Shown here piece by piece: positions 48,307 to 57,313 of a stretch of 64,000 nucleotides of DNA. The stretch is from Streptomyces rhizosphaerihabitans. GTDB lineage: Bacteria > Actinomycetota > Actinomycetes > Streptomycetales > Streptomycetaceae. The notes beneath the pieces were generated by a model. It did not search any database and was not told the origin of the DNA. It saw only the letters and a program-made list of their open reading frames with translations. The position numbers and the translations under genes are program-made. The stretch spans positions 1-64,000 of the forward strand of contig NZ_JAODTZ010000049.1 of the NCBI RefSeq assembly GCF_025399795.1. Direction: 5' to 3'. Each line of letters opens with the position of its first letter. Positions within the stretch are counted from its first letter, which is position 1.

Positions 48307-48996
48307 ATGACGACCGTGAGGATTCCCGCGGGCTGGCCCGCCACCGAGGAACAAGCCCGCCTCGTGCAGGACGAGTTGCGCGAGCGGGTGGTGCTCGACG
48401 AGCCGGGCCCGCCGCCCGGCACCGGCCGGGTGACGGGCGTCGACGTCGCCTACGACGACGAGCGGGACGTCGTGGTCGCCGCGGCCGTCGTCCTAGACGC
48501 GGCGACCCTGGAGGTCGTGGCGGAGGCCACCGCCGTCGGCCGGGTCTCCTTTCCGTACGTTCCCGGACTGCTCGCCTTCCGCGAGATCCCGACCGTCCTG
48601 GCCGCACTGGACGCCCTGCCCTGCCCGCCCGGACTGGTCGTCTGCGACGGGTACGGACTCGCCCACCCGCGCCGTTTCGGCCTCGCCAGTCACCTCGGCG
48701 TCCTCACCGGGCTCCCCGTGATCGGGGTCGCCAAGAACCCGTTCACCTTCTCCTACGAGGAGCCGGGCGTCCGGCGCGGCAGCGCGTCACCGCTCCTCGC
48801 CGGATCCGACGAGGTGGGCCGCGCCCTGCGCACCCAGGACGGCATCAAGCCCGTGTTCGTGTCCGTCGGCCATCGCGTGGACCTCGGCAACGCCTGCGCG
48901 CACACCCTCGCGCTCACCCCGAAGTACCGCCTGCCGGAATCCACCCGACGCGCGGACTCGCTGTGCAGGCGGGCCCTCCAGGAGGCAACCGCCTGA
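48307..48996 (+). CDS. nfi: endonuclease V
   Basis: Encodes 229 aa. Motifs of deoxyinosine 3'-endonuclease: TGVDVAYDDE (first catalytic Asp), VPGLLAFREIPTVLAALDAL, VVCDGYGLAHPRRFGLASHL (second acidic residue and His) and GVAKN for DNA-binding. It nicks DNA one base 3' of hypoxanthine. Full length. Confidence 0.93.
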   Translation: MTTVRIPAGWPATEEQARLVQDELRERVVLDEPGPPPGTGRVTGVDVAYDDERDVVVAAAVVLDAATLEVVAEATAVGRVSFPYVPGLLAFREIPTVLAALDALPCPPGLVVCDGYGLAHPRRFGLASHLGVLTGLPVIGVAKNPFTFSYEEPGVRRGSASPLLAGSDEVGRALRTQDGIKPVFVSVGHRVDLGNACAHTLALTPKYRLPESTRRADSLCRRALQEATA

Positions 48997-49102
48997 CGTC
49001 CTCGGACTGTTGGCCGGTCCGGCGTCCCTCGCCCCGGCCCGCCGGGTGCCTCCCACGCGGTGGCCGGGACGGTCTGAGTACGTGTTCTGAGTACTCGTAC
49101 GG

Positions 49103-49285
49103 ATGTATGAAGCCGCCATGATCGGCAAGCTGATCCGTATGACGACGCACCGTGCCCCGAAGCCCGCCGCCGACCCCGCCCGGCCCGTCGAACGCGCCGT
49201 GACGGCCGCACTGGTCCTCGCCGTTCCGGTCGGACTCGCCTGGATGGGCGGGATGATCTACACGGTCATGGCCTGGGCGTCGTGA
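49103..49285 (+). CDS. small single-TM protein
   Basis: Encodes 60 aa: a basic N-terminus (IRMTTHRAPKPAADPARPVE) and one membrane segment (AVTAALVLAVPVGLAWMGGM). The start may be ATG 49118 instead. Function unknown. Confidence 0.55.
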   Translation: MYEAAMIGKLIRMTTHRAPKPAADPARPVERAVTAALVLAVPVGLAWMGGMIYTVMAWAS

Positions 49286-49372
49286 GGGTCACCCAACCCT
49301 CACGCCCGCGTCGCACCCACCGGAGTACCCGGCCCTTCGGGATTCTTCCGGGTCCCACCTGACTTCCCGTCC

Positions 49373-50545
49373 CTACCGAACAGCCGCCACCCGGAAGGTG
49401 ATCCCCGCCGCGCCGAGCCGTTCCAGCAGCGCGTCGCCCATCGCCACCGCCGGCGTGACCTGGCCGGACGTCTTCGGCAGCTCGTCGAGGGCCAGGGACA
49501 GCGCGGACTCCGCGAGCATCTTCGCGGTCTCGTCGTAGCCGGGGTCGCCACCCGAGACCTCGGTGAACACGCGCCGGCCGCCGCCCTCGCCCACGAAGCG
49601 CACCGAGAACCAGCTCTTCGCACGGCGTGCGGCGCTCGGCCCCTCGCCGGGCTTGATCCGGTCGGACAGCCAGCGGCGCGCGGGCGGCAGCTGGGCGGCG
49701 GCGAAGACCGCGCTCACCCCGGCGACACCACCGAGGGCGATGGGCAGCCGCTCGACGGCCGCGTAGTGGCGGTAGCGGAAGTCCGGCCCGTACCGCGCCA
49801 GGGCCCGCGCCGAGCGCTGCACCACCTGGGCGTCGATCGTGGGCAGCGGGAGCGCCCACGCGCCGACCTCAGGGGCGAACCGCGGCGCTCCCAGCGGGGC
49901 CTCGACCCGCCGCCCCATCAGGCGCGGTTCGTGGTGCCTGCGCTCCCGCGCCGCGGCGAGCATGTGCCGGCCGCGCGCGAACTGGTTGAGCGCGGAGGCG
50001 AAGGTGCCGCCCGAGAACATCGCCTGCGAGCGCACGAATCCGTCCACCCGCAGCGGCACGTCCTCCGGGAGCTGCCGCACGGTGAAGTAGGCACCCAGGT
50101 CGTGCGGGATCGAGTCGAAGCCGCAGGCGTGCACGAGCCGCGCGCCTGTCTCCCGCGCGCGCGTGTCGTGCCGGACGTACATCAGGTCCACGAACTCGGG
50201 CTCGCCGGTCAGGTCCAGATAGTCGGTCCCGGCATCCGCGCAGGCGGCCACCAGGTCCTCCCCGTAGGTGATGTACGGCCCCACCGTCGTGGCCACCACG
50301 CGCGCGTGACGGGCGAGCTCACGGACCGAGTCCGGGTCCGTCACATCCGCGCGCAGCACACCGGGTGCGCCGCCGAGCCGCTCCCGCAGCCGTTCCAGCT
50401 TCTCCGCGCTGCGTCCGGCGATCGCCCACCGCAGCCCTTCGGGCGCGTGGGCGGCCAGATACTCCGCGGTGAGTTCCCCGACGAACCCTGTGGCTCCGAA
50501 GAGCACGATGTCGTACGCGCGGTCCGACTCGTTCAGCCTGCTCAT
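49373..50545 (-). CDS. trans-acting enoyl reductase / saccharopine dehydrogenase-like protein
   Basis: Encodes 390 aa. N-terminal Rossmann motif DIVLFGATGFVGELTAEYLA (NADP binding), then VVATTVGPYITYGEDLVAAC and CGFDSIPHDLGAYFTVRQL, which are characteristic of the saccharopine-dehydrogenase-like family including mycobacterial trans-enoyl reductases. The natural substrate in Streptomyces is not known. The ATG at 50545 is supported by the motif position. Confidence 0.87.
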   Translation of the reverse strand: MSRLNESDRAYDIVLFGATGFVGELTAEYLAAHAPEGLRWAIAGRSAEKLERLRERLGGAPGVLRADVTDPDSVRELARHARVVATTVGPYITYGEDLVAACADAGTDYLDLTGEPEFVDLMYVRHDTRARETGARLVHACGFDSIPHDLGAYFTVRQLPEDVPLRVDGFVRSQAMFSGGTFASALNQFARGRHMLAAARERRHHEPRLMGRRVEAPLGAPRFAPEVGAWALPLPTIDAQVVQRSARALARYGPDFRYRHYAAVERLPIALGGVAGVSAVFAAAQLPPARRWLSDRIKPGEGPSAARRAKSWFSVRFVGEGGGRRVFTEVSGGDPGYDETAKMLAESALSLALDELPKTSGQVTPAVAMGDALLERLGAAGITFRVAAVR

Positions 50546-50685
50546 GACACCCTCCGCACTGTGGGCTGCGCTCGAACGTGCGGTCCGCGCCACGTCGTGC
50601 GCGAAGCGCCGTTGTCGGTGGCTGAGGCTAGCGTGAGGTACGAACAGTCGGACGACGAGGTCGCACGAACAGGCCGGAGGCAGCC

Positions 50686-51066
50686 GTGGCCGTGTCGAAA
50701 AACGCGCTGAAAAAGTGGCAGAAGGTACGTGAGTTCGCGCTCGGCCTGCCCGGCGCCACGGAGGAGTTCCCCTGGGGCGAGACGGTCGCGAAGGTCAACA
50801 AGAAGGTCTTCGTCTTCCTCGGCCTCGACGACGGCAGCTACCCGCCGGCCATCACGGTGAAGCTCAAGGACGAGGCGGCGCACGCCCACGCGCTCACCTC
50901 ACCCGGTGCGGAGCCCGCCGGATACGGCCTGGGCAAGGCCGGCTGGGTGCGCGTACCACTGGAGGAGCAAGGGGCCCCCGCGGCGGAGCTGCTGTGCGAC
51001 TGGGTCGAGGAGAGCTATCGCGTCATAGGGCCCAAGAAGCTGATCGCTGAGCTGGACCAACGCTGA
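50686..51066 (+). CDS. MmcQ/YjbR family protein
   Basis: Encodes 126 aa, GTG start. LREFALGLPGA-type start (VREFALGLPGATEEFPWGET), VNKKVFVFLGLDD and the end WVEESYRVIGPKKL are typical of MmcQ/YjbR (DUF419) CyaY-like fold proteins, thought to bind DNA. Full length. Confidence 0.9.
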   Translation: MAVSKNALKKWQKVREFALGLPGATEEFPWGETVAKVNKKVFVFLGLDDGSYPPAITVKLKDEAAHAHALTSPGAEPAGYGLGKAGWVRVPLEEQGAPAAELLCDWVEESYRVIGPKKLIAELDQR

Positions 51067-51182
51067 TCGCGCAGCTGGACCAACGGTGATCACGGAACCG
51101 GGCCGCGCCGATCACGGTCCGGGAATTTGACTAAGCGCTTGCTCGTCAGGGGCTTGCCCGAAGTGGAACACGTTCTTAACAT

Positions 51183-51201
51183 CACTGATGTCACATCAGT
51201 G
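51183..51201. promoter_or_regulatory. perfect palindrome before the acyl-CoA operon
   Basis: CACTGATG-TCA-CATCAGTG, 8-bp arms, 23 bases before the CoA-transferase ATG; a partly overlapping GTGTCAC follows. Position and shape fit a repressor operator (TetR or GntR type) for the fatty-acid operon. Confidence 0.65.
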
Positions 51202-51223
51202 GTGTCACAGTGCTGGGGGCTTG

Positions 51224-52360
51224 ATGACAACGGCAGGAACACCGGGACACGGCCCCCTCGCCGGGGTGCGCGTGGTCGAGCTGGCGGGCATCGGCCCCGG
51301 CCCGTTCGCCGCCATGCTGCTCGCCGACCTCGGAGCGGACGTCGTCCGGGTGGACCGGCCCGGCGGCGCCGGGATCGGGGTCGATCCGGCCTACGACATC
51401 ACCAACCGCAACAAGCGGTCCGTGATCATCGACCTCAAGGCCGAGGGCGGCGCGTCGAGCGTCCTCGACCTGGCCGAACGGGCCGACATCCTGATCGAGG
51501 GCTACCGCCCCGGGGTCGCCGAGCGTCTGGGCGTCGGCCCCGAGGCCTGCCGTGCCCGCAACCCGGAGCTCGTCTACGGCCGGATGACCGGGTGGGGCCA
51601 GGAAGGCCCGCTCGCCCACCGCGCCGGGCACGACATCGCCTACATCGCGCTCACCGGCACCCTCGGCATGATCGGCGAGCCGGGCGAGCCGCCGGCGGTC
51701 CCCGCGAACCTCCTCGGCGACTACGCCGGTGGCTCCCTCTACCTCGTCGTCGGCGTCCTGGCGGCCCTTCAGCACGCGCGCGCGACCGGCGCCGGGCAGG
51801 TCGTGGACGCGGCCATCGTCGACGGCACCGCACACCTCTCCACGATGATCCACGGCATGATGGCCGCGGGCGCCTGGCAGGACCGGCGCCGCGCGAACCT
51901 CCTCGACGGCGGCTGCCCCTACTACGGGACCTACGAGACGGCCGACGGCCGGTACATGGCGGTAGGACCCCTGGAGCAGCAGTTCTACGGCGAGTTCGTC
52001 GAACTGCTCGGCGTCCCCGAACTCGGCCCCGCCCGCAAGGACCCGGCCCGCTGGGAGGAGCTGCGCGAGAGCGTCGCCGCCCGCTTCAGGACCCGTACGC
52101 GAGACGAGTGGGCCGCTGTCTTCGAGGGCTCCGACGCGTGCGTGGCGCCGGTCCTGTCGCTGCGCGAGGCACCCGAGCACCCGCACCTCGCCGCCCGGGG
52201 CACCTTCGTGGACCACGGCGGCATCATCCAGCCGGCCCCCGCGCCGCGCTTCTCGGCCACCCCCACCTCGGTCCGCGGCGGTCCCGCCCTGCCGGGCGCC
52301 GACACCGCGGACGTGGCCCGCGACTGGGACGTACCCCGGCTGACGAAGGACGGCGGCTGA
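51224..52360 (+). CDS. CaiB/BaiF (alpha-methylacyl-CoA racemase-like) CoA transferase
   Basis: Encodes 378 aa of the type III CoA-transferase fold. Start GVRVVELAGIGPGPFAAMLL with the Asp region LGADVVRVDRPGG, then NRNKRSVIIDLKAEGG and VYGRMTGWGQEGPLAHRAGH. The similarity to alpha-methylacyl-CoA racemases suggests epimerisation of branched acyl-CoAs before beta-oxidation, in keeping with the genes behind it. First gene of the operon. Confidence 0.88.
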   Translation: MTTAGTPGHGPLAGVRVVELAGIGPGPFAAMLLADLGADVVRVDRPGGAGIGVDPAYDITNRNKRSVIIDLKAEGGASSVLDLAERADILIEGYRPGVAERLGVGPEACRARNPELVYGRMTGWGQEGPLAHRAGHDIAYIALTGTLGMIGEPGEPPAVPANLLGDYAGGSLYLVVGVLAALQHARATGAGQVVDAAIVDGTAHLSTMIHGMMAAGAWQDRRRANLLDGGCPYYGTYETADGRYMAVGPLEQQFYGEFVELLGVPELGPARKDPARWEELRESVAARFRTRTRDEWAAVFEGSDACVAPVLSLREAPEHPHLAARGTFVDHGGIIQPAPAPRFSATPTSVRGGPALPGADTADVARDWDVPRLTKDGG

Positions 52361-52485
52361 TGGAACGCTTCCGACCGCTCGTCACCGGCGGGGCCGCGGC
52401 GGCCGTACGCGGCCCGGCGAGTCCCAGGACCGCCCTCTGCACGGGTTTCCTCCGTACGACCTTCAGGAAGGCGTTTCCCGCATGA
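52360..52485 (+). CDS. 41-codon ORF coupled to both neighbours
   Basis: Starts in TGATG at the CoA-transferase stop and ends in ATGA at the acyl-CoA dehydrogenase start. It reads MERFRPLVTGGAAAAVRGPA and ends TTFRKAFPA. The exact coupling at both ends is the only support; no family. It may just be a translated linker. Confidence 0.3.
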   Translation: MERFRPLVTGGAAAAVRGPASPRTALCTGFLRTTFRKAFPA

Positions 52486-53624
52486 AGCGGCAGATCTTCA
52501 CCGCCGAGCACGACGCGTTCCGCGAGACCGTGCGCACCTTCCTCGCGAAGGAGGTGCTGCCCCACTACGAGCAGTGGGAGAAGGACGGCATCGTCTCGCG
52601 CGACGCCTGGCGGGCGGCCGGCAAGCAGGGACTGCTCGGATTCGCCGTGCCCGAGGAGTACGGAGGCGGCGGCACCACCGACTTCCGCTACAGCGCCGTA
52701 CTCGCCGAGGAGTTCACGCGCGCGGGAGCGGCGGGTCTCGCCCTCGGACTGCACAACGACATCATCGGGCCGTATCTGACGGATCTCGCCACCGAGGAGC
52801 AGAAGCGGCGCTGGCTGCCCGGTTTCTGCGACGGTTCGATCATCACGGCGATCGCGATGACCGAACCCGGTGCCGGATCCGACCTCCAGGGCATCACGAC
52901 CCACGCCGAGGACAAGGGCGACCACTTCCTGCTCAACGGCTCCAAGACCTTCATCTCCAACGGCATCCTCGCCGACCTGGTGATCGTCGTCGCGAAGACC
53001 ACCCCCGAAGGCGGCGCACACGGACTCTCGCTGCTCGTCGTCGAGCGCGGCGCGGAGGGCTTCGAGCGCGGCCGCAACCTGGACAAGATCGGCCAGAAGT
53101 CGCAGGACACCGCCGAGTTGTTCTTCAACGACGTGCGCGTGCCCAAGGAGAACCTGCTCGGCGAACCGAACGGCGCGTTCGTCCACCTGATGACGAACCT
53201 CGCGCAGGAGCGCATGGGCATCGCCGTCGCCGCCATCGCCGGCGCCGAACACCTGCTGGAGATCACCACCCAGTACGTGAAGGAGCGCGAGGCGTTCGGG
53301 CGGCCGCTCGCGAAACTCCAGCACATCCGCTTCGAGATAGCCGAGATGGCCACCGAGTGCGCTGTCACCCGCACCTTCCTCGACCGCTGCATCGTCGACC
53401 ATTCCGACGGCGAACTCGACGCGGTGCACGCCTCCATGGCGAAGTGGTGGGCCACCGAACTGCAGAAGCGGGTCGCCGACCGGTGCCTGCAACTGCACGG
53501 CGGATACGGCTACATGACGGAGTACCGGGTCGCACGGGCCTTCACCGACGGGCGCATCCAGACCATCTACGGCGGGACGACCGAGATCATGAAGGAGATC
53601 ATCGGCCGTTCCCTGCTCGGCTAA
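52482..53624 (+). CDS. acyl-CoA dehydrogenase
   Basis: Encodes 380 aa. The FAD-binding motifs ITAIAMTEPGAGSDLQGI and LLNGSKTFISNG, then QRKAFGRPLAK-type helix (EREAFGRPLAKLQHIRFEIA), and C-terminal QLHGGYGYMTEYRVARAFTD with IQTIYGGTTEIMKEII are all present. First oxidation step of beta-oxidation. Ribosome site AGGAAGG; start overlaps the small upstream ORF. Confidence 0.94.
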   Translation: MKRQIFTAEHDAFRETVRTFLAKEVLPHYEQWEKDGIVSRDAWRAAGKQGLLGFAVPEEYGGGGTTDFRYSAVLAEEFTRAGAAGLALGLHNDIIGPYLTDLATEEQKRRWLPGFCDGSIITAIAMTEPGAGSDLQGITTHAEDKGDHFLLNGSKTFISNGILADLVIVVAKTTPEGGAHGLSLLVVERGAEGFERGRNLDKIGQKSQDTAELFFNDVRVPKENLLGEPNGAFVHLMTNLAQERMGIAVAAIAGAEHLLEITTQYVKEREAFGRPLAKLQHIRFEIAEMATECAVTRTFLDRCIVDHSDGELDAVHASMAKWWATELQKRVADRCLQLHGGYGYMTEYRVARAFTDGRIQTIYGGTTEIMKEIIGRSLLG

Positions 53625-53645
53625 CCCTCCCCGAAAGGCTTACCA

Positions 53646-54860
53646 GTGAGCACCGAAGCGTACGTGTACGACGCGATCCGCACCCCGCGCGGCCGCGGCA
53701 AGCAGAACGGCGCCCTGCACGGCACCAAGCCCATCGACCTGGTCGTCGGGCTCATCCACGAGGTGCAGCGGCGCTTCCCGGGCCTCGACCCGGCCGCCAT
53801 CGACGACATCGTCCTCGGTGTCGTGGGCCCGGTCGGCGACCAGGGCTCCGACATCGCCCGTATCTCGGCGATCGCCGCCGGACTGCCCGACACGGTGGCC
53901 GGTGTCCAGGAGAACCGCTTCTGTGCCTCGGGCCTGGAAGCCGTCAACCTGGCCGCGATGAAGATCCGTTCGGGCTGGGAGGACCTGGTCCTCGCGGGCG
54001 GCGTCGAGTCGATGTCGCGGGTACCGATGGCCTCGGACGGCGGCGCGTGGTTCGCCGACCCGATGACCAACCTGGCCACCAACTTCGTGCCGCAGGGCAT
54101 CGGCGCCGACCTCATCGCCACCATCGAGGGCTTCTCCCGCCGTGACGTCGACGAGTACGCGGCCCTCTCCCAGGAACGTGCCGCCGCGGCCGTGAAGGAC
54201 GGCCGCTTCGAGAAGTCCGTCGTCCCCGTCAAGGACCGCAGCGGTCTCACGATCCTCGACCACGACGAGTTCCTGCGTCCGGGCACCACCGCCGACTCGC
54301 TCGCCAGGCTGAAGCCGTCGTTCGCCGACATCGGCGAACTGGGCGGCTTCGACGCCGTGGCGCTGCAGAAGTACCACTGGGTCGAGCAGATCGACCACGT
54401 CCACCACGCGGGCAACTCCTCCGGCATCGTCGACGGCGCCTCGCTCGTCGCCATCGGCTCCCGCGAGGTCGGCGAGCGCTACGGCCTCACCCCGCGCGCG
54501 CGGATCGTCTCCGCCGCCGTCTCCGGCTCCGAGCCCACCATCATGCTGACCGGGCCCGCGCCCGCGACCCGCAAGGCGCTCGCCAAGGCCGGCCTGACCA
54601 TCGACGACATCGACCTCGTCGAGATCAACGAGGCCTTCGCGGCCGTCGTCCTGCGCTTCGTGAAGGACATGGGCCTGTCGCTGGACAAGGTCAACGTCAA
54701 CGGCGGCGCCATCGCGCTCGGCCACCCCCTCGGCGCCACCGGCGCGATGATCCTCGGCACCCTCGTCGACGAGCTGGAGCGCCAGGACAAGCGGTACGGC
54801 CTCGCCACCCTGTGCGTGGGCGGCGGCATGGGCATCGCCACGATCGTCGAGCGCGTCTGA
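53646..54860 (+). CDS. fadA: acetyl-CoA acyltransferase (thiolase)
   Basis: Encodes 404 aa; GTG start behind GAAAGG. Catalytic Cys in QENRFCASGLEAVNLAAM, His in NGGAIALGHPLGATGAMIL, second Cys in ATLCVGGGMGIATI. The last step of beta-oxidation, paired with the multifunctional protein downstream. Distinct from PcaF at 3970, about 50 kb away. Confidence 0.94.
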   Translation: MSTEAYVYDAIRTPRGRGKQNGALHGTKPIDLVVGLIHEVQRRFPGLDPAAIDDIVLGVVGPVGDQGSDIARISAIAAGLPDTVAGVQENRFCASGLEAVNLAAMKIRSGWEDLVLAGGVESMSRVPMASDGGAWFADPMTNLATNFVPQGIGADLIATIEGFSRRDVDEYAALSQERAAAAVKDGRFEKSVVPVKDRSGLTILDHDEFLRPGTTADSLARLKPSFADIGELGGFDAVALQKYHWVEQIDHVHHAGNSSGIVDGASLVAIGSREVGERYGLTPRARIVSAAVSGSEPTIMLTGPAPATRKALAKAGLTIDDIDLVEINEAFAAVVLRFVKDMGLSLDKVNVNGGAIALGHPLGATGAMILGTLVDELERQDKRYGLATLCVGGGMGIATIVERV

Positions 54861-54898
54861 CCTTCCCAACGGATCAAGGATCTACGGAGCATCCCCTG

Positions 54899-57127
54899 AT
54901 GAGCACTGAGCCCACCACCATCCGCTGGGAACAGGACGAGACCGGCGTCGTCACCCTCGTCCTCGACGACCCCAACCAGTCCGCGAATACGATGAACCAG
55001 GCGTTCCGCGCCTCCCTCGCCGCGATCACCGACCGCCTGGAAGCCGAGAAGGACTCGGTCCGGGGCGTCATCTTCACCTCCGCCAAGAAGACCTTCTTCG
55101 CAGGCGGTGACCTGCGCGACCTCATCCGGGTCACCCCCGAGACCGCCCAGGACCTCTTCGACGGCGGCCTCGCCATCAAGCGCGACCTGCGCCGCATCGA
55201 GACCCTGGGCAAGCCGGTCGTCGCCGCGATCAACGGCGCGGCCCTGGGCGGCGGCTTCGAGCTCGCCCTCGCCTGCCACCACCGGGTCGCCCTCGACACC
55301 TCCGGCACCAAGATCGGCTGCCCCGAGGTCACCCTCGGCCTGCTCCCCGGAGGCGGCGGAGTCGTCCGCACCGTACGGCTGCTGGGCATCGCCGACGCCC
55401 TGCTGAAGGTCCTCCTCCAGGGCACGCAGTACAACGCGACGCGCGCACAGGAGAACGGCCTCGTCCACGAGGTGGCCGCCACGCCCGAGGAGCTGCTCTC
55501 CAAGGCCCGCGCCTTCATCGACGCCAACCCCGAGTCCCAGCAGCCCTGGGACAAGCCGGGCTACCGCATCCCGGGCGGCACCCCGGCCAACCCGAAGTTC
55601 GCGGCCAACCTGCCCGCCTTCCCGGCCAGCCTGCGCAAGCAGACCAACGGCGCGCCCTACCCGGCCCCGCGCAACATCCTCGCGGCCGCCGTCGAGGGCT
55701 CCCAGGTCGACTTCGAGACGGCCCAGGTCATCGAGGCCCGCTACTTCGTCGAGCTGGCCGCGGGCCAGACCTCGAAGAACATGATCCAGGCCTTCTTCTT
55801 CGACCTCCAGGCCGTCAACTCCGGCGCCAACCGCCCCAAGGGCATCGAGCCGCGCCCGGTCCGCAAGGCCGCGGTTCTCGGCGCCGGGATGATGGGCGCG
55901 GGCATCGCCTACTCGTGCGCCCGCGCGGGCATCGACGTCGTCCTGAAGGACGTGACGGCGGAGGCCGCGGCCAAGGGCAAGGCGTACTCCGAGAAGCTCT
56001 GCGCCAAGGCCGTCTCCCGGGGACGTACGACCCAGGCGAAGGCCGACGCGCTGCTCGCCCGCATCACGCCCACCGCAGACCCGAACGACCTCGCGGGCTG
56101 CGACGCCGTCATCGAGGCCGTCTTCGAGGACACCGCGCTCAAGCACAAGGTGTTCCAGGAGATCCAGAGCATCGTCGAGCCCGACGCGCTGCTCTGCTCC
56201 AACACCTCGACGCTGCCCATCACCGCACTCGCCGAGGGCGTCGAGCGGCAGGACGACTTCATCGGGCTGCACTTCTTCTCGCCCGTCGACAAGATGCCGC
56301 TCGTCGAGATCATCAAGGGCGAGCGCACCGGCGACGAGGCACTGGCCCGCGCCTTCGACCTCGTACGGCAGATCAAGAAGACCCCGATCGTCGTCAACGA
56401 CTCGCGCGGCTTCTTCACCTCCCGCGTCATCGGCCACTTCATCAACGAAGGCGTCGCGATGGTCGGCGAGGGCATCGAGCCCGCCTCCGTCGAGCAGGCC
56501 GCCGCCCAGGCCGGCTACCCGGCCAAGGTCCTCTCCCTCATGGACGAGCTGACGCTCACCCTGCCGCGCAAGATCCGCAAGGAGTCGAAGCAGGCCGTCG
56601 AGGAGGCCGGCGGCACCTGGGAGACCCACCCCGCCGAGGCCGTCATCGACCGCATGGTCGACGAGTTCGGGCGCCCCGGACGCAGCGGTGGCGCGGGCTT
56701 CTACGAGTACGGCGAGGACGGCAGGCGCGGCAAACTGTGGCCGGGGCTGCGCGAGCATTTCGGGGGTTCCGGGGGTCGCCCCCCGGGCAAGCACAGCACC
56801 AAGGCGGGGCACGAGATCCCGTTCGAGGACATGAAGGAGCGCATGCTCTTCTCCGAGGCGCTGGACACCGTCCGGCTCCTGGAGGAAGGCGTCCTGACCT
56901 CCGTCGCCGACGCCAACATCGGCTCCGTCTTCGGGATCGGCTTCCCCGGCTGGACCGGCGGTGTCCTGCAGTACATCAACGGCTACGAGGGCACGGACGG
57001 CACCGGACCGGCCGGGTTCGTGGCCCGCGCGCGGGAACTCGCCGAGCGCTACGGGGACCGCTTCCTCCCGCCCGCGCTGCTCGTCGAGAAGGCGGAGAAG
57101 GGCGAGCGGTTCACCGACGCGGCCTGA
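54899..57127 (+). CDS. fadB: fatty acid oxidation complex alpha subunit
   Basis: Encodes 742 aa. N-terminal enoyl-CoA hydratase (crotonase) domain with INGAALGGGFELALACHH and the GLLPGGGGVVRTVRL region; from residue about 315 a 3-hydroxyacyl-CoA dehydrogenase with NAD site VLGAGMMGAGIAYSCARAGI and catalytic His in IGLHFFSPVDKMPLVEII. C-terminal dehydrogenase domain complete. Last gene of the operon. Confidence 0.95.
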   Translation: MSTEPTTIRWEQDETGVVTLVLDDPNQSANTMNQAFRASLAAITDRLEAEKDSVRGVIFTSAKKTFFAGGDLRDLIRVTPETAQDLFDGGLAIKRDLRRIETLGKPVVAAINGAALGGGFELALACHHRVALDTSGTKIGCPEVTLGLLPGGGGVVRTVRLLGIADALLKVLLQGTQYNATRAQENGLVHEVAATPEELLSKARAFIDANPESQQPWDKPGYRIPGGTPANPKFAANLPAFPASLRKQTNGAPYPAPRNILAAAVEGSQVDFETAQVIEARYFVELAAGQTSKNMIQAFFFDLQAVNSGANRPKGIEPRPVRKAAVLGAGMMGAGIAYSCARAGIDVVLKDVTAEAAAKGKAYSEKLCAKAVSRGRTTQAKADALLARITPTADPNDLAGCDAVIEAVFEDTALKHKVFQEIQSIVEPDALLCSNTSTLPITALAEGVERQDDFIGLHFFSPVDKMPLVEIIKGERTGDEALARAFDLVRQIKKTPIVVNDSRGFFTSRVIGHFINEGVAMVGEGIEPASVEQAAAQAGYPAKVLSLMDELTLTLPRKIRKESKQAVEEAGGTWETHPAEAVIDRMVDEFGRPGRSGGAGFYEYGEDGRRGKLWPGLREHFGGSGGRPPGKHSTKAGHEIPFEDMKERMLFSEALDTVRLLEEGVLTSVADANIGSVFGIGFPGWTGGVLQYINGYEGTDGTGPAGFVARARELAERYGDRFLPPALLVEKAEKGERFTDAA

Positions 57128-57171
57128 CCCGGGAACGCGCCAAGGGGCGGTCGTCCGAAGCGTGTTGCAGG

Positions 57172-57204
57172 GTTCGGACCGTGCCTTGCCGGCGCGGTCC
57201 GAAC
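57172..57204. terminator. inverted repeat after fadB
   Basis: GTTCGGACCG and CGGTCCGAAC are perfect 10-bp arms, 13-base spacer, 45 bases past the fadB stop and 110 before the next ATG. It could terminate the operon or serve as operator for the following gene; a T tail is missing. Confidence 0.5.
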
Positions 57205-57313
57205 GGCAGCACCGGGGTGACGTGTCGCTGAGTGGTATGAGGGACTTGCTCCACGGGGGCGGGCACCGGACGCTGACCGGCGAACCGGTACCCGTCCACA
57301 CCGAGGAGCCCCC

